Shown here: one piece after another, positions 9,885-19,251 of the stretch
How positions within the stretch are numbered: the stretch's first letter is position 1
How the letters are laid out: each line of letters opens with the position of its first letter
Origin: an uncultured Lachnospiraceae bacterium
GTDB lineage: Bacteria; Bacillota; Clostridia; Lachnospirales; Lachnospiraceae
Reading direction: 5' to 3'
Assembly: GCA_946558465.1 (NCBI GenBank)
Contig: CAMNTM010000010.1
Coordinates: forward strand, 65,574-100,412
DNA: 34,839 nucleotides
The notes under the pieces: generated by a model
The model's input: the letters and a program-made list of their open reading frames with translations, nothing else
What the model was told of the DNA's origin: nothing
Database searches by the model: none
Translations under genes and position numbers: made by a program

Positions 9885-11378
9885 CTACTCCTCATATTTT
9901 TCAGAATATAATTTTAATTTTTTAAATATTTTTTGCAAGCCTTTACACCTGCTCAAAATAAATCCACCAAAATAGCACCCCGCGATACATGCCCAAAACT
10001 GCACTGTTACTATAAATGTAAGCCAACCGGTTGCTTCCGCCCGTGGAATCAAGAAAATACTTGTTAAAGCTAAAAGTACAATCGTAGTCAAAAAAGTTCT
10101 ATTTCCAAACCAATAAACAAAATATATCAGCAATATACCTATTATTAACCCGAATATCAGAACACCCACATATCCATAATCAACAAAAGTCTCTAAGAGA
10201 TAAGATGAACCCCAACCTCTTCCGTTTAAATAACTATCTCTTAAAGATACATAGGATAAATGATGAGATAAATTATGACTATACTGCGCATTTTCCAAAC
10301 AATTTCCCACTGGAAGCGCTTCCGTCCCCCAAATTTTCTGTCCTATTGTCCCATAATATATATAATCAACAATTCCCCCAAATGTATAAGGAGATATATG
10401 CAGCCGCAAACTTCCCACATATCCATATGCCGCTTGAATCACATTAAAGGTAACACCTTGAGAATAAAAAAAATCTACTATATATTTAAAAGGATTTATT
10501 AAACCTATAGAATGTCCTCCTCTAATGTAAGCATACGCAGTCATAAACATAAGCACAAATGGAGTCGCCACGCTTATTAAAATTTTTTCTATCTTTCCCA
10601 GCCATTTTTCTCTATTTTCTACAGCATCTCTTAATAAATAATAGACCAAAATAAACAGACTGTTTAACATAAGTGGATTTCTCACACCAATAATCAATGC
10701 AGGAATTGCTGATAATTCATACAATGCCAATGGCATAAATGCCCTTCTTTTTCTTGGACAAGTCGAGAGAAAAACACACAAACTTATTTTCATAAATGAC
10801 GCAAAAGTATGAAACAGCCCCGGAAGCTGGCTTTCGAACTCGGAATAATAAGATAAATACCCTTTTCCAGATGCAAAAATTAAAGGTTCTATTTCCTGTA
10901 ACAAAAAAAACGGCAACGAAATATAAAACACTAACATAGAAACAACTTGAAGATGTTCTTTAAATCCCTGCCCAGTAACTTTAACTTTTTTCTTTCTACG
11001 AACCTGCAGCATTTTCTTATGTATAATAACAGCAAAATATCCGCCCAAAAAAATTGTGTATAAACCAATTGATACCAGCCATAATGCAAACCAAATATAT
11101 TCATCTGCATCAGTTACTGCTCTCCACCATATCTCTCCTCTTAACATTCCAATCACAGGACGAGACATCAAAAAAGTAAAATAAGTAACATTAAATAAAA
11201 AATATATAAACCTTTCGGCATAATCTTCAAAAGAAAACAAAATATTATGCACCATAACAAGTAACATTCCACAAGTAAACAGATTAAACCTGCCCGCTTT
11301 GTATGAAATAAGCTGTATACTTATACCCATAAATAAAAAAATAAATTTCAAATATCTGAAATATTTTTTTTCAATCAC
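9885..11378 (-). CDS. wzy: O-antigen polysaccharide polymerase Wzy-like
   Basis: This is a protein of about 497 residues with 10 or more membrane segments and a loop rich in aromatic residues (about 330-410). It has a C-terminal SSYLLETFVDYGYVGVLIFGLIIG segment like that of Wzy-type polymerases. I place the start at the GTG at 11378 rather than at an upstream ATG at 11423: AAGGAG lies 10 nt before the GTG and the upstream gene stops at 11393, whereas the longer form would overlap it with no Shine-Dalgarno. The expected role is joining lipid-linked repeats on the outer face of the membrane. Wzy proteins vary greatly, so this rests on topology, context and short motifs. Confidence 0.72.
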   Translation of the reverse strand: MIEKKYFRYLKFIFLFMGISIQLISYKAGRFNLFTCGMLLVMVHNILFSFEDYAERFIYFLFNVTYFTFLMSRPVIGMLRGEIWWRAVTDADEYIWFALWLVSIGLYTIFLGGYFAVIIHKKMLQVRRKKKVKVTGQGFKEHLQVVSMLVFYISLPFFLLQEIEPLIFASGKGYLSYYSEFESQLPGLFHTFASFMKISLCVFLSTCPRKRRAFMPLALYELSAIPALIIGVRNPLMLNSLFILVYYLLRDAVENREKWLGKIEKILISVATPFVLMFMTAYAYIRGGHSIGLINPFKYIVDFFYSQGVTFNVIQAAYGYVGSLRLHISPYTFGGIVDYIYYGTIGQKIWGTEALPVGNCLENAQYSHNLSHHLSYVSLRDSYLNGRGWGSSYLLETFVDYGYVGVLIFGLIIGILLIYFVYWFGNRTFLTTIVLLALTSIFLIPRAEATGWLTFIVTVQFWACIAGCYFGGFILSRCKGLQKIFKKLKLYSEKYEE

Positions 11379-11392
11379 AAACTTTTCACTCC

Positions 11393-11923
11393 TTAAAGAA
11401 ATGTAGAGCCACATTGTGCACAATGACCATTTCTATCAAGCTTATACCCACATTTACACACAGTTCCTACCCGTTTTGCCGGATTTCCAACTACCAGCGC
11501 ATGAGGCGGCACATCTTTGGTAACAACACTTCCTGCACCAACCATAGCATATTCTCCAATTGTTATTCCACAGACAATTGTTGCATTTGCCCCAATAGAA
11601 GCTCCCTTTTTAACCACTGTCTTATATACTTCCCACTCTTCTGAAAAAGCTCTGGGATAAAAATCATTCGTAAAAGTCATAGAAGGACCCAAAAAGACAT
11701 CGTCCTCTATAATAACACCATGGTAAACATTTACATTATTTTGCACCTTAACATTATCTCCCAAACTAACATCACTATCTATATAAACATTCTTGCTAAT
11801 TATACAATTTTTTCCGATATGAGCATTTTCTCGAATTTGAACCTGGTTCCATATTTTTGTGCCTTCTCCAATTACAGCTTTCTCAGATACCTCCGCTGTT
11901 GGATGAATGTACATATCCTTCAT
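11393..11923 (-). CDS. Left-handed beta-helix acetyltransferase, WbpD-like (second copy)
   Basis: This 176-residue hexapeptide-repeat protein has repeats from [13 protein letters not shown] through [19 protein letters not shown] and [30 protein letters not shown], then GNPAKRVG. The CoA/UDP-sugar-binding core is intact and the length is normal. At the C-terminus there is a small Cys cluster (CKCGY...CAQC) resembling a zinc knuckle, also seen in the copy at 15166-15756. The family 3-N-acetylates UDP-sugar uronates (WbpD/WlbB) or related amino sugars. AGAGG before the ATG at 11923 supports that start. It sits between a GT4 gene and the polymerase. Two such enzymes in one locus suggest two different acetylated amino sugars or two steps, but the substrate is not known. 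Confidence 0.82.
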   Translation of the reverse strand: MKDMYIHPTAEVSEKAVIGEGTKIWNQVQIRENAHIGKNCIISKNVYIDSDVSLGDNVKVQNNVNVYHGVIIEDDVFLGPSMTFTNDFYPRAFSEEWEVYKTVVKKGASIGANATIVCGITIGEYAMVGAGSVVTKDVPPHALVVGNPAKRVGTVCKCGYKLDRNGHCAQCGSTFL

Positions 11924-11942
11924 AATATTCCTCTCTTTTACT

Positions 11943-12998
11943 TTATAATCTTTGTTGTTGATTTACTAAGTCAAACATTTCTTTAGACAATAAAGAGTTC
12001 TGCTTACCCATATATATTTTTTTCAAAATACAACAAACTTTGTTATTATCATGATATTTACATGCATACTCGCGCCCCCTGACTCCCAATTCATGTCTTA
12101 AAGAAGCATCCATAATCAACCTTTCTAACACTTGTTTAATGGAAGACACATCCGCCTCTACTATTGGCAACTCCTCAGGAAAACTCTTTCTCATTTCTTC
12201 AGTGATATGTGTCACAACGGGCTTGCCCATAGCCATGGCCTCTATTGCAAATACACCATAGGACCCTATCAGAAGCTGATCTACAATAATATCCGCTTTG
12301 GAATACAGTTCAAAAGCCTCAGCCTGCGTTTTATTTTCAACCAAAATCAACTCATAATCCAGATCTATTTCCTGTAAAGCACGTAAAATATACTCTGTTC
12401 CCTTGATTTTTCTTGCACTGGGAGCATGTACAATAACAGGTTTTTTTACGGCTTTATCCGGATATACTGGCATGAAATCATTCACTGACACCCTTAATGG
12501 AACAATGTAAACGGGAATCCCGACATCAGGCAAATGATTAACTAACTCCTCATCATGGAGTATAATTCCATCTGCAAATGTAATCTTACGTTTGAGTTCT
12601 TTTCTATACTTTTCATTCACAGAAGGCATATCCATATATGGATATTGCTTTCTGCAAAATACCCATCTTATATCTGAACCATGAAATTCGAAAAACACCT
12701 TCTTCTTTAAGAGTTTCAGTATCAACAAATCTATTCCTAAAGGCATTAAAGTATGTGCAAAATGAAAATGGAAACAATCATATTTAAACATAGCTGGAAC
12801 AGCAAATCTTAACACCTTTAATATATACAACGGATAAAACCATTTACAATGCCCAACCTTCAAATCATAATCCACATCATATTTCATTCTATTTGTTCTG
12901 TAGGTAACCATTTCGGCTTTTATACCCAATTTTCTCAAGCCCTTAACAGAATTTGAACCTTGTCCAGCCACTTCTGAAATACCGTGTAAAACTCTCAT
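11943..12998 (-). CDS. Glycosyltransferase, GT4-like
   Basis: This 351-residue cytoplasmic protein has a GT-B layout. The N-terminal half contains a glycine-rich start ([13 protein letters not shown]), [12 protein letters not shown] and a [10 protein letters not shown] block. The C-terminal half has an [17 protein letters not shown] donor-domain entry and [20 protein letters not shown], the E-x7-E-type nucleotide-sugar region of GT4 enzymes. AGAGG lies 6 nt upstream of the ATG and the aminotransferase gene stops 12 nt before it. It should add one sugar to the growing lipid-linked repeat. No membrane segment is evident, although a hydrophobic patch could sit against the membrane. Donor and linkage are unknown. 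Confidence 0.82.
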   Translation of the reverse strand: MRVLHGISEVAGQGSNSVKGLRKLGIKAEMVTYRTNRMKYDVDYDLKVGHCKWFYPLYILKVLRFAVPAMFKYDCFHFHFAHTLMPLGIDLLILKLLKKKVFFEFHGSDIRWVFCRKQYPYMDMPSVNEKYRKELKRKITFADGIILHDEELVNHLPDVGIPVYIVPLRVSVNDFMPVYPDKAVKKPVIVHAPSARKIKGTEYILRALQEIDLDYELILVENKTQAEAFELYSKADIIVDQLLIGSYGVFAIEAMAMGKPVVTHITEEMRKSFPEELPIVEADVSSIKQVLERLIMDASLRHELGVRGREYACKYHDNNKVCCILKKIYMGKQNSLLSKEMFDLVNQQQRL

Positions 12999-13010
12999 AC
13001 ATACCTCTAT

Positions 13011-14171
13011 TTATCTAATCATTACCTTTATAATCTCATTCTGATTCTTTTCAGACAACTCTGGGAACATCGGTATCGCAAAGATATTCTTACATACCTC
13101 CTCTACAATAGGTAAATCACCTTCCTTATATCCTAATTTCAAAAACACCTTTTGTAAATGCATCGGAACGGGGTAGTATGTTCCCGTCGCAATCCCCTTT
13201 TCGTGCAAACAATCAATAATTTTATCCTTATTCTCACTTTGCACAGAAAAAATATGATATACCATCTCTGAATTTTCTGTTTCTTTCTGAAATACAAATT
13301 TTTTATTTAATCCTTTTTTATATTGTACGGCAACATTTCTTCTTTTTTGATTCCATTCATCAATATACTTTAATTTAACATTCAAAATCGCCGCCTGCAT
13401 TTCATCTAATCTTGAATTATATCCAATTAAGTAATTATAATATTTTTCAAATCCTTCCACAAACTCGGCATCATCCTTAAAATCTGGGTTTAATAATTTC
13501 AATGCCTCCCTTCCCAAAACACCACTGCCATGATTTTTAAGTGCCTTTACAATTTTTGCAATATCGTCATTATTAGTTGCAACAAGGCCTCCGTCCCCCA
13601 TTCCTCCAAGATTCTTCGTTGGGAAAAATGAAAAACAAGACACATCTGACAGTGTACCTACCTGCTTCCCTTTATATTTCGCACCGATTGCCTGGCATGC
13701 ATCCTCTATGACATAAAGATTATGTTTCTTTGCAACTTCATTAATTGCATCCATATCACATGGATTCCCAAAAATATGCACCGGCAAAATTGCTTTTGTT
13801 CTTTCAGTTATCTTTTTTTCCACTAAAGCTGGGTCTATATTTAATGTCTCTTTGTCTATATCCACAAAAACCGGAACCGCTCCTACTCTTTCAATACTTT
13901 CTGCTGTAGCAAAAAATGTAAAAGGTGTGGTTATTATTTCATCCCCTTTTTTAATTCCAAGTGCTGCCAGGGAAAGAATTAAAGCATCTGTCCCATTTGC
14001 CACACTAATTGCGTGCTTAACACCCAGATACTTTGCAATGTTCTCTTCAAAATTCTGGACTTCCTGCCCCATTATATAATTCGTAGAGCGCATTACGTTT
14101 ATAACGCTTTCTTCTACTTCTTTTTGAATCTCATTATACTGCCCTGTCAAATCAATTAATTTAACACTCAT
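13011..14171 (-). CDS. wbpE: PLP aminotransferase, DegT/DnrJ/EryC1 family (WbpE-like)
   Basis: This 386-residue sugar aminotransferase has all DegT landmarks: ISVANGTDALILSL (phosphate-binding loop), EDACQAIGAKYKG, and FFPTKNLGGMGDGG with the PLP lysine at about 186. Its length matches the family. WbpE/WlbC enzymes convert UDP-3-keto-GlcNAc uronate to the 3-amino sugar using glutamate. The presence of the other four Wbp-type enzymes within 5 kb supports this rather than a 4-aminotransferase role. AAGGGA precedes the ATG, and the upstream oxidoreductase stops about 18 nt before. It differs from the aminotransferase at 29061-30263, which pairs with the 4,6-dehydratase. The 3-keto sugar is made by a Gfo/Idh enzyme, two of which are encoded upstream. 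Confidence 0.87.
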   Translation of the reverse strand: MSVKLIDLTGQYNEIQKEVEESVINVMRSTNYIMGQEVQNFEENIAKYLGVKHAISVANGTDALILSLAALGIKKGDEIITTPFTFFATAESIERVGAVPVFVDIDKETLNIDPALVEKKITERTKAILPVHIFGNPCDMDAINEVAKKHNLYVIEDACQAIGAKYKGKQVGTLSDVSCFSFFPTKNLGGMGDGGLVATNNDDIAKIVKALKNHGSGVLGREALKLLNPDFKDDAEFVEGFEKYYNYLIGYNSRLDEMQAAILNVKLKYIDEWNQKRRNVAVQYKKGLNKKFVFQKETENSEMVYHIFSVQSENKDKIIDCLHEKGIATGTYYPVPMHLQKVFLKLGYKEGDLPIVEEVCKNIFAIPMFPELSEKNQNEIIKVMIR

Positions 14172-14189
14172 TTTTCGTTCCCTTCCATT

Positions 14190-15182
14190 TTAAAGTTCTT
14201 TATCAGCTTGTTCCAATATTTTCAGCATCCGAATAGCTGACTGTGCGTTTGTGATAGATTCTTTATCTTGTATGACACATTGCCGAAAATGCTCCAAACT
14301 ATTGTAAAGGGCATCTCCTTGAGTTAATTTAGGAATTATCGCATCTCCAGATCTTGTCTTTATGACAAATTCATCATACTCCATATTTACTGGTTTTTCT
14401 ATATCAAATCCTTTATCATATACAATCAGCTTATTTAATACATCCACATCATCATATACAAGCATTTTTTTGCTTCCCGCAATAATCAATCTTCTTTCTT
14501 TAATTGGAGATAACCAGCTTGAAGTAATATTTGCAAGAAATTTTTCATATTTTAGCGTTAAAAATACAATAGATTCTTTACAGCTATATGCCTTTTTTCC
14601 CATCGCCATTACATCTAAAGGTTCTGCCCCTCCTGTCAAATAATCAATAATAGACAAATCATGTACGCTCAAATCCCACATAGAACTTACATCGTTTTTT
14701 ATATTACCTAAATTAATTCTCGAACAATCAAAATAAATTATTTCTCCTAAATCTCCACTATTTATAATCTCTTTTATTTTTTTGATGACCGGATGATATA
14801 CCATAATATGGTCTACGTGTATTCTCAGATTCTTTTCTGATGCCAGCTCGTAAAGTTCTTGTGCATCCTTTACATTATCTGTAAATGGTTTTTCAACATA
14901 TACATGTTTTCCAGCTTGCAAGACTTCTTTAGCTAATATATAGTGTGCACTGGTTTCAACAGCTAATGCTACCGCGTCTATTGTAGCATCTGACAATATC
15001 TCTTTATAGTCTTCTGTATATAAAACAGCATTTGCATAAACCTTCTTCGCAAGTTTTATTCTGTCGTTTCGTTTATCACAGATTACTACAAATTCATATT
15101 CTTCATTTTTAAATAAATTTCTCGCAACATTAGGCCCCCAATATCCATAACCTATTAACGCAATTTTAATCTTCCTGCTCAC
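14190..15182 (-). CDS. Gfo/Idh/MocA family sugar oxidoreductase (second copy)
   Basis: This is a protein of about 330 residues with an N-terminal Rossmann motif ([16 protein letters not shown]), [14 protein letters not shown] (the EKP catalytic Lys region) and a [17 protein letters not shown] segment carrying the usual active-site His. The best start is the GTG at 15182, because AGGAGG lies 9 nt upstream. A longer frame from 15218 would lack this support. The start overlaps the end of the acetyltransferase gene by 17 nt, so the two are probably translationally coupled. Such enzymes oxidise or reduce a sugar carbon with NAD(P). It is clearly different from the WbpB-like enzyme at 15758-16831, so it may act on another substrate or position. 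The exact reaction is unknown. Confidence 0.82.
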   Translation of the reverse strand: MSRKIKIALIGYGYWGPNVARNLFKNEEYEFVVICDKRNDRIKLAKKVYANAVLYTEDYKEILSDATIDAVALAVETSAHYILAKEVLQAGKHVYVEKPFTDNVKDAQELYELASEKNLRIHVDHIMVYHPVIKKIKEIINSGDLGEIIYFDCSRINLGNIKNDVSSMWDLSVHDLSIIDYLTGGAEPLDVMAMGKKAYSCKESIVFLTLKYEKFLANITSSWLSPIKERRLIIAGSKKMLVYDDVDVLNKLIVYDKGFDIEKPVNMEYDEFVIKTRSGDAIIPKLTQGDALYNSLEHFRQCVIQDKESITNAQSAIRMLKILEQADKEL

Positions 15183-15756
15183 AATAGGACACCTCCTCCA
15201 ATCCATCTTTTTCCGCAATATATTTGTAAATTCTATTGCACTTTCTGCAAACTAAAGATTCACCTAATCTTTCACCGCACTCACATACATACCCCATCCT
15301 CTTTGCCGGCACACCTGACATAAGTGCATAATCAGGAACATCTTTAGTTACTACAGCTCCTGCCGCAATCATTGCCCATTTCCCAATTGTATGTCCGCAC
15401 ACAATAGTTGCATTGGCCCCGATTGTAGCGCCTTTTTTCAAAACAGTCTTTTTATATCCTTGATTTCCCTTTGGATATTTGGCTCTGGGTGTCAAATCGT
15501 TTGTAAACACCATAGAAGGACCACAAAAAACATAATCTTCCAATTCTACTCCTTCATAAATAGATACATTATTTTGGACCTTAACACCATTCCCAATTTT
15601 CACATGATTAGATACATTTACATTTTGACCAAAGGAGCAATTATCTCCGATAACTGCCCCACTTTGAATATGCGAAAAATGCCAGATTTTTGTGCCTTCC
15701 CCTATGGTTACATTTTTATCAACATAGCTGCTTTCATGTACAAAATACTTGCTCAT
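15166..15756 (-). CDS. wbpD: UDP-sugar N-acetyltransferase, left-handed beta-helix (WbpD-like)
   Basis: This protein of about 196 residues has long hexapeptide repeats: [16 protein letters not shown], then [31 protein letters not shown] and [30 protein letters not shown], ending SGVPAKRMG. This is the WbpD/WlbB pattern for 3-N-acetylation of UDP-GlcNAc3N uronate. A Cys-rich C-terminal tail ([16 protein letters not shown]) looks like a zinc knuckle. I start it at the ATG at 15756, since AGGAG lies 9 nt before it. A frame from 15789 would overlap the oxidoreductase gene by 32 nt without a Shine-Dalgarno. It lies directly behind the WbpB-like gene and overlaps the next one. Confidence 0.88.
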   Translation of the reverse strand: MSKYFVHESSYVDKNVTIGEGTKIWHFSHIQSGAVIGDNCSFGQNVNVSNHVKIGNGVKVQNNVSIYEGVELEDYVFCGPSMVFTNDLTPRAKYPKGNQGYKKTVLKKGATIGANATIVCGHTIGKWAMIAAGAVVTKDVPDYALMSGVPAKRMGYVCECGERLGESLVCRKCNRIYKYIAEKDGLEEVSYCEQED

Positions 15757-15757
15757 T

Positions 15758-16831
15758 CTAAAATTCTCCTGCCATATCTGTACTTGCAAACTCCACTAAC
15801 GGTAATTTCACTGCCTGTCCTTCTTTTTGGCTCTTATATATTGCTAATACAAGTTCCAAAGCATTTCTTCCCGCATAAGCATCTACATAAGGCGCTCTAT
15901 CATTTTTTATTGCATCAATTACATCTGCATAAAGACTTGTATGCCCGTTCCCATAAACATTGCTTGTTGCCTCTTCCAGTCCCTTATTTGCCTGATCCTC
16001 CTCTGTCTCATCAGAAAAATTCCACACATCGATATTATTGGTTGATTTTCCGCCCAGCTTTACAGTACCGTTTTCACCAAATAAATACAATGTCTCTTCC
16101 AGATTCTGAGGATAAACATTAGTTGTCCCCTCAATAGTAGCCACTGCTCCATTTTTAAACTTTACAACTGCCATGCCAATATCTTCGGCTTCCAGATAAT
16201 CATGAAATTGCTGTTTTGTCACCCCGTATACTTCATCAATCTCGTTCCCCATCATCCAACGCAGTAAATCAATTCCATGAATACACTGATTCATCAACGC
16301 CCCTCCATCTTGCGCCCATGTTCCCCTCCATGGCGCCTGAGTATAATAACTTTCATTTCTGTTCCATCGTACATGGATAGAACCATGGGAAAGACGTCCA
16401 AATCTTCCAGCTTCCAATGCCTTTCTCATCTCCTGAACTGCAACATTAAAACGATTCTGATGACACGCTGATACTTTGACACCCTTCTTCTCCGAACGTC
16501 TTATAATTTCCGTTGCATCCGTCATACTCATAGCCATTGGTTTCTCAATAATAAGATTAATACCTTGGTCAATGCAATATAAAGCAATCTCTGCATGTAT
16601 TCCACTCTCCGTCGCAATTCCTATAAGTTCAATATCATTTTCTTCAATCATTTTTTTATAATCTGTATAACGTTTTATACTTGTATCTGTCTGAAGTCCA
16701 TGTTTTTTCAGTAACTCCTCCATATGCTCCGGTATTACATCACATACCGCAACAAATTCAAGGTTATTATTTATAACTGCCTTTATATGATTTGTAGCAA
16801 TTCTCCCACAACCGATAAGTGCATATTTCAT
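15758..16831 (-). CDS. wbpB: Gfo/Idh/MocA dehydrogenase, WbpB-like
   Basis: This 357-residue protein has an N-terminal Rossmann fold ([13 protein letters not shown]), [12 protein letters not shown] with Glu96-Lys97-Pro98, SACHQNRFN, and [16 protein letters not shown] with the expected active-site His. The closest match I recognise is WbpB/WlbA, which oxidises C3 of UDP-GlcNAc uronate and passes the 3-keto product to the aminotransferase. Its neighbours fit: the epimerase WbpI lies 3 nt upstream, WbpD directly downstream, and WbpA two genes upstream. AGAGGA precedes the ATG. The NAD cofactor and cyclic regeneration with 2-oxoglutarate are known for the family, not seen here. Confidence 0.88.
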   Translation of the reverse strand: MKYALIGCGRIATNHIKAVINNNLEFVAVCDVIPEHMEELLKKHGLQTDTSIKRYTDYKKMIEENDIELIGIATESGIHAEIALYCIDQGINLIIEKPMAMSMTDATEIIRRSEKKGVKVSACHQNRFNVAVQEMRKALEAGRFGRLSHGSIHVRWNRNESYYTQAPWRGTWAQDGGALMNQCIHGIDLLRWMMGNEIDEVYGVTKQQFHDYLEAEDIGMAVVKFKNGAVATIEGTTNVYPQNLEETLYLFGENGTVKLGGKSTNNIDVWNFSDETEEDQANKGLEEATSNVYGNGHTSLYADVIDAIKNDRAPYVDAYAGRNALELVLAIYKSQKEGQAVKLPLVEFASTDMAGEF

Positions 16832-16834
16832 TTT

Positions 16835-17926
16835 TTATATCCTCTCTTTCTCAATTAACTCACATATTTTCTCCGACGCATTGCCAGTGCCATAATAATT
16901 TTCTTTTTTTCCATAATCGATCACAGTATTCATAACCTTGTTTATAATATCTTCAGCAATAGGTTTTGCAAGAATGTTATGATTCCCAACCAAAGTTTCT
17001 ATCCATTCCGTCTGCTCTCTAACAGTTATGCACGGCGTATTTAAAATGTATGTTTCTTTTTGAAGGCCTCCTGAATCAGTAATTACCTTTTTAGCTTTTT
17101 TTACAAAATAGAGCATCTCCAAATATCCCATGGGTTCAATAAACAGGATATTATCATAATTATGTGTCTTTTTTAGAATCTTTACCAAGTTTTTTGTTCT
17201 TGGATGGACCGGAAAGATGACAGGTGCATCTAACTGCTCAAAAGCATCTAATACCTCCCCTATTTTATCAATACTATCTGTATTCTCAGCTCTGTGTATA
17301 GTCGATAAATACCATTTTTCTGTAAATTCAATTTCTCCGAACAATCCTTGCAAACGTGAAAAATAATATTCTGTCGGCTTCTTATCAAGTAATCCTGAGT
17401 AGTATAATACTGCATCACACATCACATCTCCGACGTTATACACCCCTTCTGTAAGTCCTTCTCTTCTCAGATTTTCAACAGCTGTATCCGTAGGACATAA
17501 CAACAATTTTGATATTCTATCTGTCAGAATTCTATTCTGCTCTTCCGGCATGCACATATTAAAAGAACGAAGCCCTGCCTCCACATGAATAATCGGAATA
17601 TGAATTTTAGCTGCCGCCAATGCTCCCGCTAAAGTCGAATTTGTATCCCCGTACACGAGCAAATAATCTGGATTTTCTTTTAACAAAAGCTCTTCAATAC
17701 CTATCATCATTTCAGCTGTTTGTTTTGCATGTGAACCAGAACCTACACCGAGATTAATATCCGGTTTCGGAATATGAAGCTCCTCAAAAAACACGTCTGA
17801 CATATTATTGTCATAATGTTGTCCCGTATGCACTAAAATCTCTTTATTTTTTTTCCTAATCACACGCGAAACTGCAGCCGCTTTAACAAACTGTGGCCTT
17901 GCTCCTACAATTGTAACTATCTTCAT
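16835..17926 (-). CDS. wbpI: Non-hydrolysing UDP-GlcNAc 2-epimerase family enzyme (WecB/WbpI-like)
   Basis: This 363-residue protein has the family start VTIVGARPQFVKAAAV, HTGQHYDNNMSDVFFEEL, VYGDTNSTLAGALAA, HVEAGLRSF with the catalytic region and PEEQNR, and ITDSGGLQKE in the C-terminal half. It is cytoplasmic and the length is normal. In E. coli WecB inverts C2 of UDP-GlcNAc. In the Wbp pathway, WbpI acts on UDP-2,3-diacetamido glucuronic acid to give the manno form. Because WbpA, WbpB, WbpD and WbpE types all occur here, the WbpI reaction is more likely, though plain WecB activity feeding WbpA cannot be excluded. It lies 11 nt downstream of the dehydrogenase. Confidence 0.88.
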   Translation of the reverse strand: MKIVTIVGARPQFVKAAAVSRVIRKKNKEILVHTGQHYDNNMSDVFFEELHIPKPDINLGVGSGSHAKQTAEMMIGIEELLLKENPDYLLVYGDTNSTLAGALAAAKIHIPIIHVEAGLRSFNMCMPEEQNRILTDRISKLLLCPTDTAVENLRREGLTEGVYNVGDVMCDAVLYYSGLLDKKPTEYYFSRLQGLFGEIEFTEKWYLSTIHRAENTDSIDKIGEVLDAFEQLDAPVIFPVHPRTKNLVKILKKTHNYDNILFIEPMGYLEMLYFVKKAKKVITDSGGLQKETYILNTPCITVREQTEWIETLVGNHNILAKPIAEDIINKVMNTVIDYGKKENYYGTGNASEKICELIEKERI

Positions 17927-17937
17927 TATTATTTCTC

Positions 17938-19251
17938 CTATAATACCTCAATATTATTTCTACTTTTGATGTTCTTCATTACATTCTTCGTATCAAAGAT
18001 AGCAATTGCATTCTCCTGCACCATATTATAGTCAATATTGCTGTGGGCTGCAGTTATCATAACTAAATCGTAAGTTGCAATACTCTCCGGTGTAATTTCA
18101 GCAATTCCCTGATATTTCCGTCCTTTATATTTATATTCCGCTATCCAGGGATCATAATATTCTACATCTGCCTTTTCACGCTGTAAAATATCAATCACAC
18201 GTAGCGCCGGACTTTCTCTATAATCATCGATATCCTGCTTATATGCAACACCCAGCACAAGCACTCTTGCACCATTCATTGCCTTGGCCTGACGATTCAA
18301 AATTTTGCTCGCACGTTCTACACAATATTCAGGCATCTGATCATTTATCATCATAGAACTTTCAATCATAGAGGTATGAAACCCATATTCTCTTGCCTTC
18401 CATGATAAATAATAAGGATCGAGAGGAATACAATGTCCACCTAATCCCGGTCCCGGGTAAAATGCCTGAAATCCATATGGTTTCGTTTTTGCGGCATCAA
18501 TAACTTCCCACATGCTTATCCCTAATTTATTACACAGCATAGTGAGTTCATTCACTAAACCAATATTAATATTTCGATATGTGTTTTCAAGTATCTTTTC
18601 CATCTCCGCAATTGCCGGTGAAGATACTTCACATACATCTCCGTCTAATACTGCTCTATACATGGCTGCAATCACCTCTGTTGCATCTCGTCCAACAGCA
18701 CCCACTACTTTCGGAGTATTTTTAGTTTTATAAATCAAATTACCTGGATCAACACGCTCCGGAGAAAACCCCAAATAAAAGTCCTCTCCACATTTTAGTC
18801 CAGAACCCATCTCAAGAATAGGCTTAATTAATTCCTCAGTTGTTCCTGGATAAGTTGTAGATTCCAACACAACCATAGTACCTCTAGTAAGATATTTTGA
18901 GATTTCCTCTGTAGAAGATTTTACATAACTAATATCTGGCTGTTGATGAGAATCCAGCGGTGTAGGTACACAAATAGCTATAAAATCAACCTCTTTAACA
19001 AAACTAAAATCAACTGTTGCCTTAAGCATTCCTTTTTCGACAAGCTCTTTTAAATCATTGTCTACAACATCTCCAATGTAATTGTGTCCTTCATTTACTA
19101 ATTTCACTTTCTCAGCTTGAACATCAAAACCAATTGTTTTAAATCCTGCCTTTGCTTTTTCTACTGCAAGCGGCAAGCCAACATATCCCAGTCCAACTAC
19201 ACCCACTTTAATCTTTTTGTCTTCAATTTTCTTTAGTAATTGCTGCTTCAT
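17938..19251 (-). CDS. wbpA: UDP-N-acetylhexosamine 6-dehydrogenase (WbpA-like)
   Basis: This 437-residue nucleotide-sugar dehydrogenase has a Rossmann motif VGVVGLGYVGLPLAV (residues ~16-30), VPTPLD, ESTTYPGTTEE, GFSPERVDPGN and PGPGLGGHCIPLDPYYL with the catalytic Cys at about 274. A C-terminal UDP-binding domain includes VLGVAYKQDIDDYRESPAL. The group is the WbpA/WecC/TviB type that oxidises C6 of UDP-N-acetylhexosamines to uronates using two NAD. With WbpB, WbpD, WbpE and WbpI nearby, it likely makes UDP-GlcNAc uronate as the first step of that route. AAAGGAG precedes the ATG. Its start overlaps the upstream glycosyltransferase by 29 nt, so translation is probably coupled. Confidence 0.9.
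   Translation of the reverse strand: MKQQLLKKIEDKKIKVGVVGLGYVGLPLAVEKAKAGFKTIGFDVQAEKVKLVNEGHNYIGDVVDNDLKELVEKGMLKATVDFSFVKEVDFIAICVPTPLDSHQQPDISYVKSSTEEISKYLTRGTMVVLESTTYPGTTEELIKPILEMGSGLKCGEDFYLGFSPERVDPGNLIYKTKNTPKVVGAVGRDATEVIAAMYRAVLDGDVCEVSSPAIAEMEKILENTYRNINIGLVNELTMLCNKLGISMWEVIDAAKTKPYGFQAFYPGPGLGGHCIPLDPYYLSWKAREYGFHTSMIESSMMINDQMPEYCVERASKILNRQAKAMNGARVLVLGVAYKQDIDDYRESPALRVIDILQREKADVEYYDPWIAEYKYKGRKYQGIAEITPESIATYDLVMITAAHSNIDYNMVQENAIAIFDTKNVMKNIKSRNNIEVL

Noticed and set aside
15391-16122. A 243-codon plus-strand open frame
   Set aside because: It lies antisense to the well-supported WbpB- and WbpD-like genes, is rich in His, Pro and Leu with no recognisable domain, and lacks a good Shine-Dalgarno.
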